NCBI GenBank assembly: GCA_035771165.1
Contig: JAWNZC010000444.1
Coordinates: 838,501-902,500 of the forward strand
Reading direction: 5' to 3'
Length of the DNA stretch: 64,000 nucleotides
Source of the DNA: Paragorgia papillata
Lineage: Eukaryota > Cnidaria > Anthozoa > Scleralcyonacea > Coralliidae
Position 1 is the first letter of the stretch. Every line of letters begins with the position of its first letter. The position numbers were made by a program, and so were the translations under genes. Shown here piece after piece: positions 31,602 to 43,117 of this stretch. The notes beneath the pieces are model-generated. The model was given only the letters and a program-made list of their open reading frames with translations, searched no databases and was not told the DNA's origin.

Positions 31602-34424
31602 TACAGTCGAACCTCCTTCATTAAGCGGTCACCTGGCAAAGTCCCGACAATTTCATAACTTTAATACTATTAAAGTGACCTTTACCTCTATTATAAAGCG
31701 AACGCGGTCACCTTTATACAGTCCCAAAGTTAATATTTCATTGTTTTGGAACTGTATTAAACGGTCACAAAAAATAATTATAGGTAACAAGATATGGTAA
31801 TAATTGGGTTTGACAGCTTTCCTATAGTCTTTCTTAATCACTTAATAGATCAAGTGTCTTAATGGACTCGACAACATTCTTTATAGTATTATATGTAGAC
31901 GTGGTATTGAGACCACCAGAAGGTCGAAACGCGTCCAGGGTTGTGTCCTAAGATCCTGATTGCACTATACTATACTATACGTTACATATCTCTAATTCTT
32001 TAATCATTCTGTTTTTACATGGTTCTTAGGTCCGCAGCACATCTCATACACAACATAGCCGGAGGCTAATTGCGCTTTTTATTCAAATTCCCCTTTACGG
32101 TACCTCTCCGTCGTTCATCTACTATACTTTACACGACTAAAACTCCCATGTGGTTCTCATTAACTGCACTTAAACCTATAAAAAAAATTGGTGATTTTTG
32201 TATTGGACCTGGGTTAAGCGGTCACCCTGTATTAAGGTGGTATTGGACAAAAAAAGTTTTTTTCTTTAATATTGGTTTATCTAAAGATATCTTGGCAGAA
32301 ATATATAGGATATGTTTCCCTGATGTTAAAAAGCTAAGTAAGACATGCGTTGTTACCATGGTATCCAAGCAACAACCCCCTAGTGAGCAAAATATAGCAC
32401 TTGCGGTGAACAAGATTCTATGAGAACTAACGGTCTGACAAACACTAAACAAAGGTTAATGTAAAGCACACACACAGATCTATGCTGTAAACCTAAAAAA
32501 AAGTACAAAATTATAAAGGCTACAAAACAAGAACTTTTTAACAATGAATAACATTCATTATGCAATATATTTGAGGTTTGCAACATAGATCCGTTCATAT
32601 TACACAGCCTCTAAAAAAGTTTAAAGCATTACATCAAATATTGAATGCGCTAGCGTGTTTGGCGTCCAGGTACTATTACCAAATTAGGCAACTGAGAAAA
32701 TCGTGTTTAGAAATTTGAAACCACCATGCTGGCTGAAAACACAATTCCGGCAAAATGCATTTAAAGTTTACAGTTAAAAACAATGTTCAAATTATTACCC
32801 AAATTTGTCCCTATGTCAACATAATCTAATTGTTTTCCATTAAAAAGCCCCAGCTTTACATGGGACTCGGTTCATATTTAAAGTTGTCTGCCCACTGTCT
32901 GGTTTCTTCTCTGAGAGGATAGTTGTACAAACGTGTATAAATAAACCATTTTGTTTCGACGTTGGGTTATTTCACTGGTCTGTGTCAATTGTTCGTGACT
33001 ATTTCAGATTCCTATATCTATACTTTAGATGCATATTTTTTACGCGAAAAGTATGATCCGTAACCTATTGGGTTTGTTGTTTACAGTTTGGTCTGAATAA
33101 TATTATTTGTCGGCGAGACGGAAAGGAATGTGGAACGTTTCTTCCTCGGCTTCGAGTACTGCTTATTGTTTACTTTCAGTGGATAGTTTTTGTTTGGGGA
33201 TGTTGCAAATGTTTAGAGGACTAGATATATAGTTTAATATGTGTGTCAGAAAGTGTACAGAAAAGGTAAACCAGCTTTAGATATTTATCAGTTGTTGTGA
33301 AAATTCTGATGCCGTGTGAAAATTATGGTGCCGTCTGAAACTGACTCGTCTTAATTTATACGGCTTCTGACCGGTTTGGAAAGCGTCTTTTCAAACCGTT
33401 TCTGTGACATTAGTGAAGATTATTTTTATCTAAGAATGTTACTGACAGTCTGGCGATCATTTTGACAGTAACTTTGCTCAAGAAAAACACTTTAATATAT
33501 GCCAGTATAAGTACTCTGCAATAAAAATGGCATGAGCCGTAGCCCAATGTAAATAACAAGGGGAATTACACCGTACTCAAACAGCAAGTACAAAAGGGAA
33601 ACCGAAATATAACCTAAGCGAGAGATTATATAGTCAGACTTATATTTCTAAGTTTTAAAAATTCCTTGTCTTCGACACTTATCAAGCTAGGGACAAATTT
33701 GTGTTTTACAACATGGCGGACGCTCCTAGTTTCCTGTCGTGACAGCCTCCCCCATTAGCTTGAAGCCAGAGGATCTGTAAGTTCTTCTACAAGATCAGGA
33801 GATCGGTATCATTGGTCTTTATAATGTCCTCACCAGCTAGAACACGACAATGTGGAAACTGAGAAGTACTCGGAAGCAGTGCCATGAGAGCCATGAAACA
33901 CATCCACTCGCAACCTCGTACCCAGGGTCTTACCTCCGCTCCCCCGGGGGCGGGGGAGCGGAGATAAGACCCTGGGTACGAGGTTGATCCACTCGTTGTA
34001 AAAACTCTCTCGCTAATCAACCGTTAACGAAAATATTCAAATAGACCCGCCCGCGATGAAAAAAACATGTTTAGAAAAGGATATACGTCATGAAAGGAAT
34101 TGTATAGCTCCTTTTTTTAAAGTTAGATAGAAGGGGGTAAATAGAGGCACGGCAATTAGCGTAAAACGGGGGGGAAATCTGCTCTGCGTTGCGATGAAAA
34201 CGGACACCATTTTCATTACCTCGCTATAAAGAACGTATCGTTGGCGTTAAATTAGTGAAAATACTCAGGAAATACACTTGCCCGTGGAAAGTTAGATAGT
34301 TGAGGATGTCTATTTCACAAAAACAAGAAATTCCAAATTTCGAATTTTTTTTGTCCAATACCCCCTTAAGCGGTCACCAGCTCAATCCCCAAAAAGGTGA
34401 CCGCTTAATACAGGTTCGACTGTA
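31602..34424. mobile_element. TIR element (TACAGTCGAACCT ends), possibly Tc1/mariner-like, with internal rearrangement
   Basis: The left end TACAGTCGAACCTCCTTCAT, then TTAAGCGGTCACC, pairs with GGTGACCGCTTAATACAGGT, then TCGACTGTA at the right. Extra inner copies of TTAAGCGGTCACC at 32212 and 34367 suggest either two adjacent or nested copies, or one 2.8-kb element. No transposase motif was recognised inside. A palindrome (33911-33986) is nested. Confidence 0.6.
33911..33986. mobile_element. Perfect short palindrome, CAACCTCGTACCCAGGGTCT ends
   Basis: CAACCTCGTACCCAGGGTCT at the left is exactly inverted at the right around CTCCCCCGGGGGCGGGGGAG. A lone arm, AAGACCCTGGGTATGAGGTTG, lies at 14880. 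Confidence 0.85.
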
Positions 34425-34437
34425 TTCATGTAAGATT

Positions 34438-34955
34438 ATGCATGAATCAATTCTTCCTGTAACCATCCCCCCCCCGGGCAACCCCGGGGACAATGCAGAA
34501 AATCAAATCCCGGGGGTGGGGAATTGCTTTATTAATTTTGTCCCGGGGGTAGAGGGCGGGGATGCAAGGAGGCGTGGGAGTCTGGTAACTAAAGTATTCC
34601 GTATTAAAAATGGCGACGAATTAATTAAGATTTCTCAGGTTGCCAAAAATTGCCGAAAATCGACGCAGGGGTGCTGAAAAAGTGAAAAAAACTAGGGCTC
34701 AAAGGAAGCAGCAACAGAAATGAGCCACTTTAAGTTAATTTACATTTGATGTTAAAATGTGTTTAATTATACATTTGTTTGATGTTAAAACTCGTGTGTT
34801 TTGGTATTAGTTTTTCAGCCTTGCCCCGGGGTGGGGAATTATCAAATTTCAAAGTCCCGGGGGTGGGGAATTTGCCATGAGCTTCATAAAAAATTACAAA
34901 TCCCCGGGGTATTGCCCGGGGGGCGGATGGTTACAGGAAGAATTGATCCATGCAT
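34438..34955. mobile_element. MITE with ATGCATGAATCAATTCTTCC ends and GGGGTGGGGAATT subrepeats
   Basis: Left ATGCATGAATCAATTCTTCC and GTAACCATCC pair with GGATGGTTACAGGAAGAATT and GATCCATGCAT. The interior has several CCCGGGGGTGGGGAATT words. Confidence 0.8.
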
Positions 34956-35179
34956 TATACACAATATGAGTAATATTCCCACAGTATTTTCCCGAACTAT
35001 CCAACTGGCTTCTACATGTCATTCGTATAATACCATAGAGTTCGAACAAATTACGGTGTACATACTTTCAACTTTGTTTCTTCACAAATATGGCAAGGTA
35101 TAGATCTTGAAATCAAATTGTCTAATTCAGTCACTATTTTTCGAAAAAAATATATACAGGCTGTAAGGTAAGGTAAAAA

Positions 35180-35723
35180 CTTTATTTACAGAGGGTTTCA
35201 CTAAATAGCCAAAGGCTAATAAACTTGTGGCCCTCTATGAAACTAATAATCACAAATACAATAAGATGGAATAAAAAGAATTACAAAAATTAAAAAAATA
35301 CAAAGAAATAAGAATTATACAATAAAATGATTTAAAGACTGCTGCTGATTAAAAATTTCATTCCACATAGCATGCTTAAAAGAGCGTAACGAAGAACTAT
35401 TTCTTAATGAAAGTGGTAAACTGTTCCATAGTTGACAAGTTGTGGTGGTAAACGTTTTACCTCCTTCGGTTTGACGTTTAAATAAAACTAGGACAAAGTA
35501 AATTATATTAAGAGTATCTGGTTGCTCTATTATGTTGATCACAATTTAGTTTTAGTAGTTCATTGAGATAAGAAGGCAAAATATCCCGAGTTCTTTTATA
35601 AGCAATGGTACACTTTGCATCTTCGTAGAACGACAACAATTTTAGGCGATTAAATACTGGAACAGACGATGCCTGAGGATGGGCATTTAGAATCACTCTT
35701 GCTGCTCTTTTTTGTAGTTTCAA
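35180..35723 (-). pseudogene. LINE 3' fragment (RT tail plus 3' UTR)
   Basis: The minus strand encodes LQKRAARVIL, RTRDILPSYLNELL and, after one frameshift, TTTTCQLWNSLPLSLRNSSS and FKHAMWNEIF before a stop. A short 3' UTR follows, ending near GGTAAGGTAAAAACTTTATT on the plus strand. Confidence 0.8.
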
Positions 35724-35941
35724 AATCTACTTCTTTCACAAAATAATAGTAATAAATAATAACTAATAACTATATATATCCGTTCTAAGTTAGATTTATA
35801 GTACTTGTAGGCAGTGATTAACTCGAAAGCTTTTGGCTACTTTGATCACTGCGCACGATAATTTATTTTTAGTTATTGTCATCTTTTTTCTTTATGTGGT
35901 AATTATATAATAGTATAATTATGATCTGTAACTGTAGTAAG

Positions 35942-36514
35942 CAGTGGCGGCGTGGCTCTGAAATAGGGGCCGGAAAATGACATATCTAGGGCCCACATTC
36001 AGGGATCATCATAGGAAGAATTTAGAACTGCTCGTTTTCAAATTTGTTTTGGCTCCACAGATTTAGTGGGCTCCTGCGGAAAATTTTTGAAATTTGGGTT
36101 TCTGAAATGGCATTTCCTGCGTTCTAACAACACCTTATATATAATTTTAGCGAAACCTTAAAAGTTTAACACACAATATTTATAATCCAGCGTGTAGTTG
36201 CATGCAGTTTTGTTATTTTCAATATATATATATATATATATATACTTAAATTTATAAAATACAATAAAAGAAATGTGCTGCATAGTAGGCAAGGTTGAAT
36301 TTGAAAAAAATATCTAAATACTAAAGGTTTTATAAAATGAATTGAACTACCAGTCAGAAATTGTTAGGGCCCACAAAGTACAGAACCTCGGGGGCCCACA
36401 AAGTACAGATCCTCGGGGGCCCACAAAGTACAGAACCTCGGGGGCCCACAAAGTACAGATCCTTGGGGCCCACCGGGAAATCTCCCGGTGTCCCGGTAGG
36501 CCACGCCGCCCCTG
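35942..36514. mobile_element. hAT-like non-autonomous element
   Basis: Termini CAGTGGCGGCGTGGC and GCCACGCCGCCCCTG are inverted. Flanks share TAGTAAG (35935-35941 and 36517-36523), close to an 8-bp target copy but offset by two bases on the right. It contains a 25-bp unit repeated four times (36366-36470). Confidence 0.7.
36366..36470. repeat. 25-bp unit in four tandem copies
   Basis: GCCCACAAAGTACAGAnCCT followed by CGGGG, repeated four times with alternating A or T at one position. The alternation suggests duplication of a two-unit block. Confidence 0.92.
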
Positions 36515-36836
36515 ACTAGTAAGTGTGCAAATTGAATAAAAGTCTAAAAAAAAGAAAAAAGTCGATATTACGGATACCGTTTCGAGTATTTATTTTGATT
36601 CTTTAAGGTGGCTCGATAGGAATAAATTATAAAAAATCATATTTTTTCCTCTAAAACGTTTTGCAGTGTACATTTAGTGTCAGGCATTTTGCTAATTTAA
36701 TGCAAATTAGAATTTCTGAACTTACTAGAACAAAGATTTATCCCCTCCTGAAGTCGTGGACTGTCTAATAATTTTCAATACTCAAGAGTGACATTAGGGC
36801 CGTGCAAGGAACTAGAATTCAGGACAGCAGCTAGCC

Positions 36837-37468
36837 AATAGACCTTTTCGATAATTACGTCACACTTCATGAAAACGAGGTTCCAGGGCCAAGTTTCACA
36901 ATTTTGGTTATCATAGTAATCCCGCCATATTTGTTTATGGAAGAAGATGGCTAATAACGTCCAATAAAAATAACTAATAATAATAATGGCAATTAAATTT
37001 GTTTTGTTTTGTTTTGTTTACAACTCAGACCAAGATAATAGTACGTTTTCCCATTTTTAAAATACTTTCTCTTGAACTAGAAACTTCTACCGCAAATAGC
37101 ATTTTACAGTATCTTCTGTTTGATATATGTTAAGTTGTGTGTTATGTATTTTAAAAACAATATCCGAAATTCTACAACAGTTGCCGAGAAGTACATTAAT
37201 TATTATTACTTGACGAGCAATGGTGCGAACATTTTGGACATTTTAAAATGTTACACACAACAGACTAGAGAAACTTAAACTATACATCAAATGAAAGCTT
37301 ATGAAACGCCTAACAACATACGTACACGATGTATTTCTACCATATGTAGATTAGATGTTCTTAGCCATCTTCTTCCATAAAGTAACAAATATGGCGGGAT
37401 TACGATGATAATCAAAATTGTGAAACTTGGCCCTGGAGCCTCGTTTTCATGAAGCGTAAAGGTCTATT
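36837..37468. mobile_element. MITE with TIRs of about 115 bp
   Basis: AATAGACCTTTTCGATAATT, TTCATGAAAACGAGGTTCCA, CCATATTTGTTTATGGAAGA and their neighbours recur inverted at the right, ending AAAGGTCTATT. Arms are about 90% identical by eye. Confidence 0.85.
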
Positions 37469-37619
37469 TTGTTATTCTGTGGTTTTTACAACTTTCCGGC
37501 CTGAAAACATTCCCATATGAAACCCGGGATGAAAAACGTCCCGTCCCGCTTACTTGTCCCGTCCACTTTAGAACTCTCAATTATCGCCATACATGCAATG
37601 ACCATGAGTATTCATTGTT

Positions 37620-37785
37620 TGGCGTACTTCATCGAATTATGGATACACGTGAAAAATTAGGAGAGCACGAAAAAAGCGTAAGAGATCGCCGAGAGCAATT
37701 CTAGATTTTGGAGTGCTCTCCCAAGCTAGTGGCATGGTGCACCATAGTCGATGGAGCACGCCAAACCTAGCCTGGAACGCCTGCT
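37620..37785. mobile_element. GGAGCACG repeat-family copy (palindromic)
   Basis: GGCGTACTTCATCGAATTAT and TAGGAGAGCACG pair with GGAGTGCTCTCCCAAG and TCGATGGAGCACGCC. This is the same family as 50940-51420. Confidence 0.65.
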
Positions 37786-38190
37786 ACGCAAACTACACCA
37801 AACCACAAACTATATATATATATATATATATATTATATTATATTATTCATAAAATAAAATATTTATAAACACCCCTTGAAATCAACTTATGTCACAGGAT
37901 GTGTTTCGGTTGTGTTTTCTGTATGTTGATTGAATCGCTTTACATTCCAGGGCCTCCACCTAAGCTTTTTAACAATGTTGCCACAGACCAGTTGGTACTG
38001 TAGTTTGTTTGCTTTGTTTTTCGCGAGTGTTTTTCCTCTTTCTTTTCGAAAATGTTCTCCCGCGCTTTTTCCCGCATGCTTCGTAAAAAAATGGAGCACG
38101 CACGGCACGACAACCAATCAGAAACGTAAAGTTTTTTCGTTTGTTTTTTGCTGTACAAGCTGTCGTAAGTTAAACCATAAACCTTAAGGT

Positions 38191-39035
38191 TCCAACCTTA
38201 GCTTTCCATCTGAGCCTCAGTGGCTCAATGATTAATATAGAGCGTCTAACCGGTCATTAGAATGTTGCAGGTTCGAACCCTGTCTGGGGCTCAGAAATCT
38301 TTTCTGAGTAATTGAGCTTGACGAACGTCTATACCAAACGTCTGTTACATTACATTACACTACATGTATACCGGGTGGCGCAAAAAAAACGTACCCCTGT
38401 TTGATTCAGTATAACTTAAAAACTAGAAAAGCTATTACACTATAACAACTTTCTTTGCATTCAATAATGGCTAACTTAAATTTTGATATACAACTTTTGC
38501 ATTTTCATGCAATATTGACCGATATATTAATGTTTAAAATTGAGTAAACATTTTTGGAAGTGTAAAAATTTGCTAAAAACGGCCTATCAAATATTAATAC
38601 AGCAATAACTTGTGTTAAAGCCGTAATATTGGTACGTACAGTTTGTTAAAACTTGATAACTAATTTATTGTAGTTAAAGGAAAGAAAGTACATCATAAGT
38701 CTTTTACAGATACACATCCTCAACTTGAAGTTCACTTCATTGAAATTCCCAATACTTAATACTTATGATAAAATAGTAATGGTTTTCGAATTAGTTTAAT
38801 ACCCCTTTTTTCGTCGTTTTTAAACAAATTTTTAAAAGTTCATGCAAATTCAAACGTTTGTATCTCGGTCAATATTGCATGAAAATGCAAAATTTGTATA
38901 TCAAAATTTAAGTTAGCCATTATTGAATGCAAAGAAAGTTGTTATAGTGTAATAGCTTTTCTAGTTTTTACGTTATACTGAATCACACAGGGGTACTTTT
39001 TTTTGCGCCACCCAGTATGTACTGTCAACTTATCA
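38191..39035 (+). mobile_element. tRNA-Thr-derived SINE, copy 1, split by a mariner-like MITE
   Basis: The head 38212-38292 folds as a tRNA: acceptor GAGCCTC/GGGGCTC, anticodon stem TCTAA/TTAGA with loop CCGGTCA (anticodon GGT, Thr), and a T arm containing the B box GGTTCGAACCC. A body AGAAATCTTTTCTGAGTAAT follows and is repeated in the 59377 copy, so this is a SINE and not a host tRNA. The tail is interrupted at 38371 and resumes at 39015. Confidence 0.8.
38371..39014. mobile_element. Tc1/mariner-like MITE inserted at TA
   Basis: CCGGGTGGCGCAAAAAAAAC and the complement of TTTTTTTTGCGCCACCCAG are terminal; pairing continues inward for about 130 bp. It is flanked by TA on each side. Removing it with one TA joins two parts of the SINE tail, matching the uninterrupted copy at 59300-59325. 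Confidence 0.85.
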
Positions 39036-39039
39036 TATA

Positions 39040-40250
39040 TACAGTATCGTCACTATTAAGGCTACAAAAATGGTAATGATCATGCTACAAAAACGCTGCA
39101 GTATGGCATGTTACTGCTAAGCTTTTAAAAAATGAAATGTAGTACCTACTTTAGAACAAATTACAATAAACCCCTTTATCAGAATACTGTAAATCATGAG
39201 GTCAACGTAAACTATTAGACTAGGATCTTTGCAGTACACCATCTTCTCAATTCTTGAGTTCTTGGCAAATAAATTATTAGCCTTGCAACATTGGCAATTA
39301 CTCTCTGTGTGTGAGGGGGGGGGGGGGGGGGGGTGGCAAAACAACAAATTATATGACAAATTTCATGCTTACTATACCAGAAACATTTTTTTGCATCCCA
39401 CCATGCTAGTTGAATAGCCATGGAAAACTTCAACTTGGATGTGGAACCTCCAACTGTTTGATTGCAAAGTTATACTGGCAGTATATGCTACAAAAACTTT
39501 TCAGAACTTTAACAATTTCAAATACACTCTATACAGTAAAACAAAAACAAACTACAAATAGTAGCATTTTGTAAAACCCTAATATTCAAGTAATTAATTA
39601 AATTAATGTGTTTCCACTGTAAGGCAGTACATACAGTACATGTAGGTAGGAAATATATTTATTTTGTTAAATATTACCAAAACCAATGATCCCCACATGG
39701 CCCAAAATAAACATACATGTCATGTTTTCCACCAAAACATTAACAAATCCGTCTGCATTCCTTAGCCTTTGAAATTGACACTTGTGACATCACTGAAATG
39801 TGATTAGTCCATTTGCTACTTTTGAATTCTCCAGGCAAAAAGATTTAAGAATGAAGATGGATTTGTAAATGTTTTGGGCAGAAATCACGACGTGTTTTTT
39901 TTGGAGCCATGCTGCACATCATCGTTTTGGTAATATGTTTTATTATTTATTAAAGTCAAAAGTATTAACTCAGTTTAATCTGTGAAATGGAGGTTGTACT
40001 AATGATTATCTTTTTACGCAAACTAAATAATATAGTACAGAATTTATAAATACATGAATGCTACAAATCATGAAACTATACATACAGTGTACTGTACTGT
40101 AGAGCTAGAGGAAACTTTGTATTACTTTCTAATCTATATAGTTTAATGTTTTAAGTCTGTTTTGTAATGAAAGTCTTAGAAAATACCAAAACACATCATT
40201 TTTTGTCTTTGGCTGCCTTAAACAAGATAAGACAGCAACAGACGTTTTGA
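39040..40250. other. No gene seen
   Basis: AT-rich sequence with an 18-bp G run at 39317-39333. No gene motif or clear element boundary. Confidence 0.4.
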
Positions 40251-40258
40251 CAATACTG

Positions 40259-40930
40259 TACAGTAGAACCTGAGTTTTACAAACCCCCCCTTTTTTTTAC
40301 GACTGCCTGCTGTTAACAACCAGTTTTTTTGGCACAGACAATTTGTAATAGAAATGTACCTGCAATGAGTGATCACCTGCCTAACGTGACCAGTACCCAC
40401 TTTTTGGTGTCCCAAACAAGATATTTACCTGTTATGAGTGAACATCTCAATGTAAAACTGCTGAAATACATTAAAGAAATACCTGTTTTTTTCAGCAAAC
40501 AAATGTGAATGTGACCACATGTGAAAACAGGAAACCAGACATGTTGTGCAATTGTTGTGTTACCACATTTTAGTCTTGTTTTGCTTCTCTTTTGAGCATT
40601 ATTTGATGAAAATCTGTGTGAATTTTTGTTGTCAGAGTTACCGGTAAATACTTTTTTAGTTGATGTTTGAGAGTTAATACAATGAGTGAACAATTCAAAA
40701 CAATGAGTAATATTTGTTAACTGACAATTAAGTTGATCTTGATGATCGTTACCACAACAAGTTTGTATATTTTTAATGGCTGCTATGATGTCACATCACT
40801 ACCTGCGATGTATGACCACATGTCATTTACCATGTCATTTACAGTACGACCACGTCCACCTGAGCGGGTGAATGCTCTGGGCAAAAACAGCAGGCAACAG
40901 GGGTGGTTGTAAAACTCAGGTTCTACTGTA
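40259..40930. mobile_element. Mariner-like MITE (TACAGTAGAACCTGAGTTTT ends)
   Basis: TACAGTAGAACCTGAGTTTT at the left is perfectly inverted as AAAACTCAGGTTCTACTGTA at the right. TA at both ends fits Tc1/mariner target use. No transposase frame. Confidence 0.8.
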
Positions 40931-41276
40931 ATTCTGAAATAAAATCAAAATACTTGTATCTTTACTGCATATTGTCTTACCGTATTTGTTTATTTAGATC
41001 TTGTGTTTTTATAAGATGCTACTAACTGTACTGTTTGGGTTTGTTTTAGTTTATAAGCTTACAGTATAATATTTATTGTGTGTAACTAATTGTTATGTGC
41101 AGTGGTTGTTGTGTTTATAATTGGGTGGGGGAAGGTGGTTATTATTTAGAGGTGTACAGTTGGCCAACGATATACAGTATTTTTTGTCCTTACCAGAAAA
41201 AAAGACCAGATGCCTTCAATACTGTAGAAACCAGTCTCGAGAAAGAAGAATGGTACAGTAAATAAGGATATCCAGC

Positions 41277-42972
41277 CTAAAAATGATGCACCATTGTTTC
41301 AAGGTGCTTTATAAGTTCAGGAAGTTCAGCAACACTTTTTAATATAAAATCAGGATTACTCTGCTTTAACCTAGGTTCATTCTGAGTCCCAGTTAGAACA
41401 GCAACTGTCTTACAACCAGCATTTTTCCCTTCTTCCATGTCAATCACAGTATCCCCAATCTTCACAACTTTTCTCTTGTCTGTGACACCACAATGTTTCA
41501 TTGCTGAATGTATTAAAGATGGGTGTGGTCTTCCATAGCCTTCATTCTCAGCGCTAGATGAAAAGTCAACTATATCTTTCCACCCCAGCTTTTCCACCAA
41601 AGCAACAACAACATTATGAGGAAATCCACTCCCAACTGCTATTTGAATCCCTTTTGATTGCAAAAACTGAAAACTTTCTGTCGTTCCATGAATTTCTTTA
41701 TCAATATCGACTAAATGGGAATCTAAAGCAGCTTTAAAATCCGTAAAAATCTTTTCCACAACAGCAGCCTGATTTTCATCAGTTCCAGTGCGTGTATCAT
41801 TTATACACTCATGGTCCATAGTGGAAAGTCGGGCACTTTAACGGGAGATCTCCCGCGGCAGGCAAAGGTCAAAAACTGCTGATGCGGCAAAATCTTGCGG
41901 CAGAAAAACTGTAAAATTGAAAGTGCGGCAGAATTCTGCGGCAGAAATAGTTTACAAAATACCTGCGGCAGAATTTGGGTGTAAGATAGCATTTTTGTTT
42001 TGCTCTCGTCATGCAAGTTGAAACTGATTGCAATTAAAATTGAACTGAGTATAATGAATGAATCATACATGAAGTACTGAATCTCACGCTCTGCTTGACT
42101 GCTGGGCCTTGCTGGCATGCAGGCTCGAAAATTATTCAAATGAACACCGGCACTGCAGCAACAAGTTCAGGACGTGTTTTTTTTTAAAAAGAAGAATTAT
42201 GGCATCAGAGACATCTTCAGGTATGTTTTGGTTGAGACTTTAACATGATTAAAGGTTTCAACCGAGTGTTTGTTTTTTGAACTTTGAACTTTTTTGTTGA
42301 TTTTCCGGGCAGATGAATTTTTAATAAGTCTTTTGAGTTTTTGAGTTTTTTCCCTAATTTTTGCCTTTTTTGGGACAGACTTTTGAGGGATTCATTTGGA
42401 CTTTTCGAGTTTTCGTGTATGAAATATCTACGAAAACAATTATGTAATATATTAATTGCCCGTTGAGTTTTGTAAATTTGTTCTTTGTAAACAAAATAAC
42501 GCTTACAGTTATACAGTAAAAGACAGGCAGCAAGGCTTCAATGTTTACTGTTTAGTGGTCAGCGGTATTGCGTGTAGTCGTTTGAACTTTTGACTTGCGT
42601 CTTGCGGCAGCAATATAATAATATTGCATTGCGGCATTGCGGCAGGATAGAATGCATGGTCTTGTCAACCTGCGGCAGTCTCCTGCGGCAGCCAAAGCGT
42701 ACTTTCCACTATGGCTCATGGTTTGATTCATGAAGAAGATTTTTAATAGCTTCTTTTTTTTCCATTCCTCTAAACTGATTAACTTGTTCTGCGGTTATCC
42801 TAACGTCATGATTCTTAAATGCTTCTTTCATGGCCACTGTGACTAAAGGTACACCTTCTATTGAATCATCTACAATCGTTCCTGCAAGATCAAATACAAC
42901 TAGTTCAATACTTCCCACCATTTTTTTAACGCGCCTGCTGGTTGCAATAATTATGTCAGCAGTTATTACCAA
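41277..42972 (-). pseudogene. Phosphonatase-like HAD hydrolase, coding exon split by a hAT-like insertion
   Basis: Two minus-strand segments, 42972-42715 and 41815-41277, are one reading frame interrupted by an 899-bp element. Segment 1 has HAD motif I as VVFDLAGT (D28 nucleophile; D-x-A as in phosphonoacetaldehyde hydrolase-type enzymes rather than D-x-D) and NQFRGMEKKEAIKNLL of the cap. Segment 2 has VGSGFP (motif II), YGRPHPSLI (motif III region, Arg where Lys is usual) and KIGDTVIDMEEGKNAG (motif IV). Dropping the element and one target copy gives 262 codons; the likely start at Met18 (42921, context AAAATGG) gives 245, usual for the family. Expected role: cytosolic hydrolysis of a small phosphorylated or phosphonate metabolite; substrate unknown. 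As written, the frame stops just inside the insertion. Whether the allele is dead, polymorphic, or rescued by splicing cannot be told here. Confidence 0.88.
41816..42714. mobile_element. hAT-like non-autonomous element in a coding exon, perfect 8-bp TSD
   Basis: The ends CCATAGTGGAAAGT and ACTTTCCACTATGG are perfect inverted repeats. CTCATGGT flanks both sides (41808-41815 and 42715-42722). GCGGCA words occur about six times near the left end and five near the right, all in the same orientation, possibly transposase-binding sites. A lone ATGGCATCAGAGACATCTTC followed by a GT donor (42199) may be a leftover first exon. No transposase domain. Confidence 0.9.
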
Positions 42973-43117
42973 AACCTAGGCGAAATTTCTGGTGCAATCT
43001 AACATGATCTGTCTCTCCATCTTTATAACTACAGTATATTATAGCATTTTTATTTTGAAATTGCACGAAAAGAATTGTGATAATTATTCACTGTTGAGTG
43101 TCACGGGGGCAAAAATT
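42973..43117. promoter_or_regulatory. Probable bidirectional promoter between HAD and OVCA2-like genes
   Basis: The two start codons face away from each other with 145 bp between them (196 bp if the HAD start is 42921). No other room exists for either promoter's core unless it lies inside the other gene. No TATA box is obvious. This is inferred from geometry. Confidence 0.6.

Larger units (their letters stand above)
35790..36560 (+). mobile_element. LINE 3' UTR split by a hAT-like element
   Basis: 35790-35941 shares GATTAACTCGAAAGCTTTTG with the LINE tail at 18707. The matching AATAAAAGTCTAAAAAAAAG end lies at 36536, after the inserted element 35942-36514. Confidence 0.55.

Noticed and set aside
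38212..38292. Functional tRNA-Thr gene
   Set aside because: A second copy shares the non-tRNA body downstream, and the tail is transposon-like. Better read as a SINE head.
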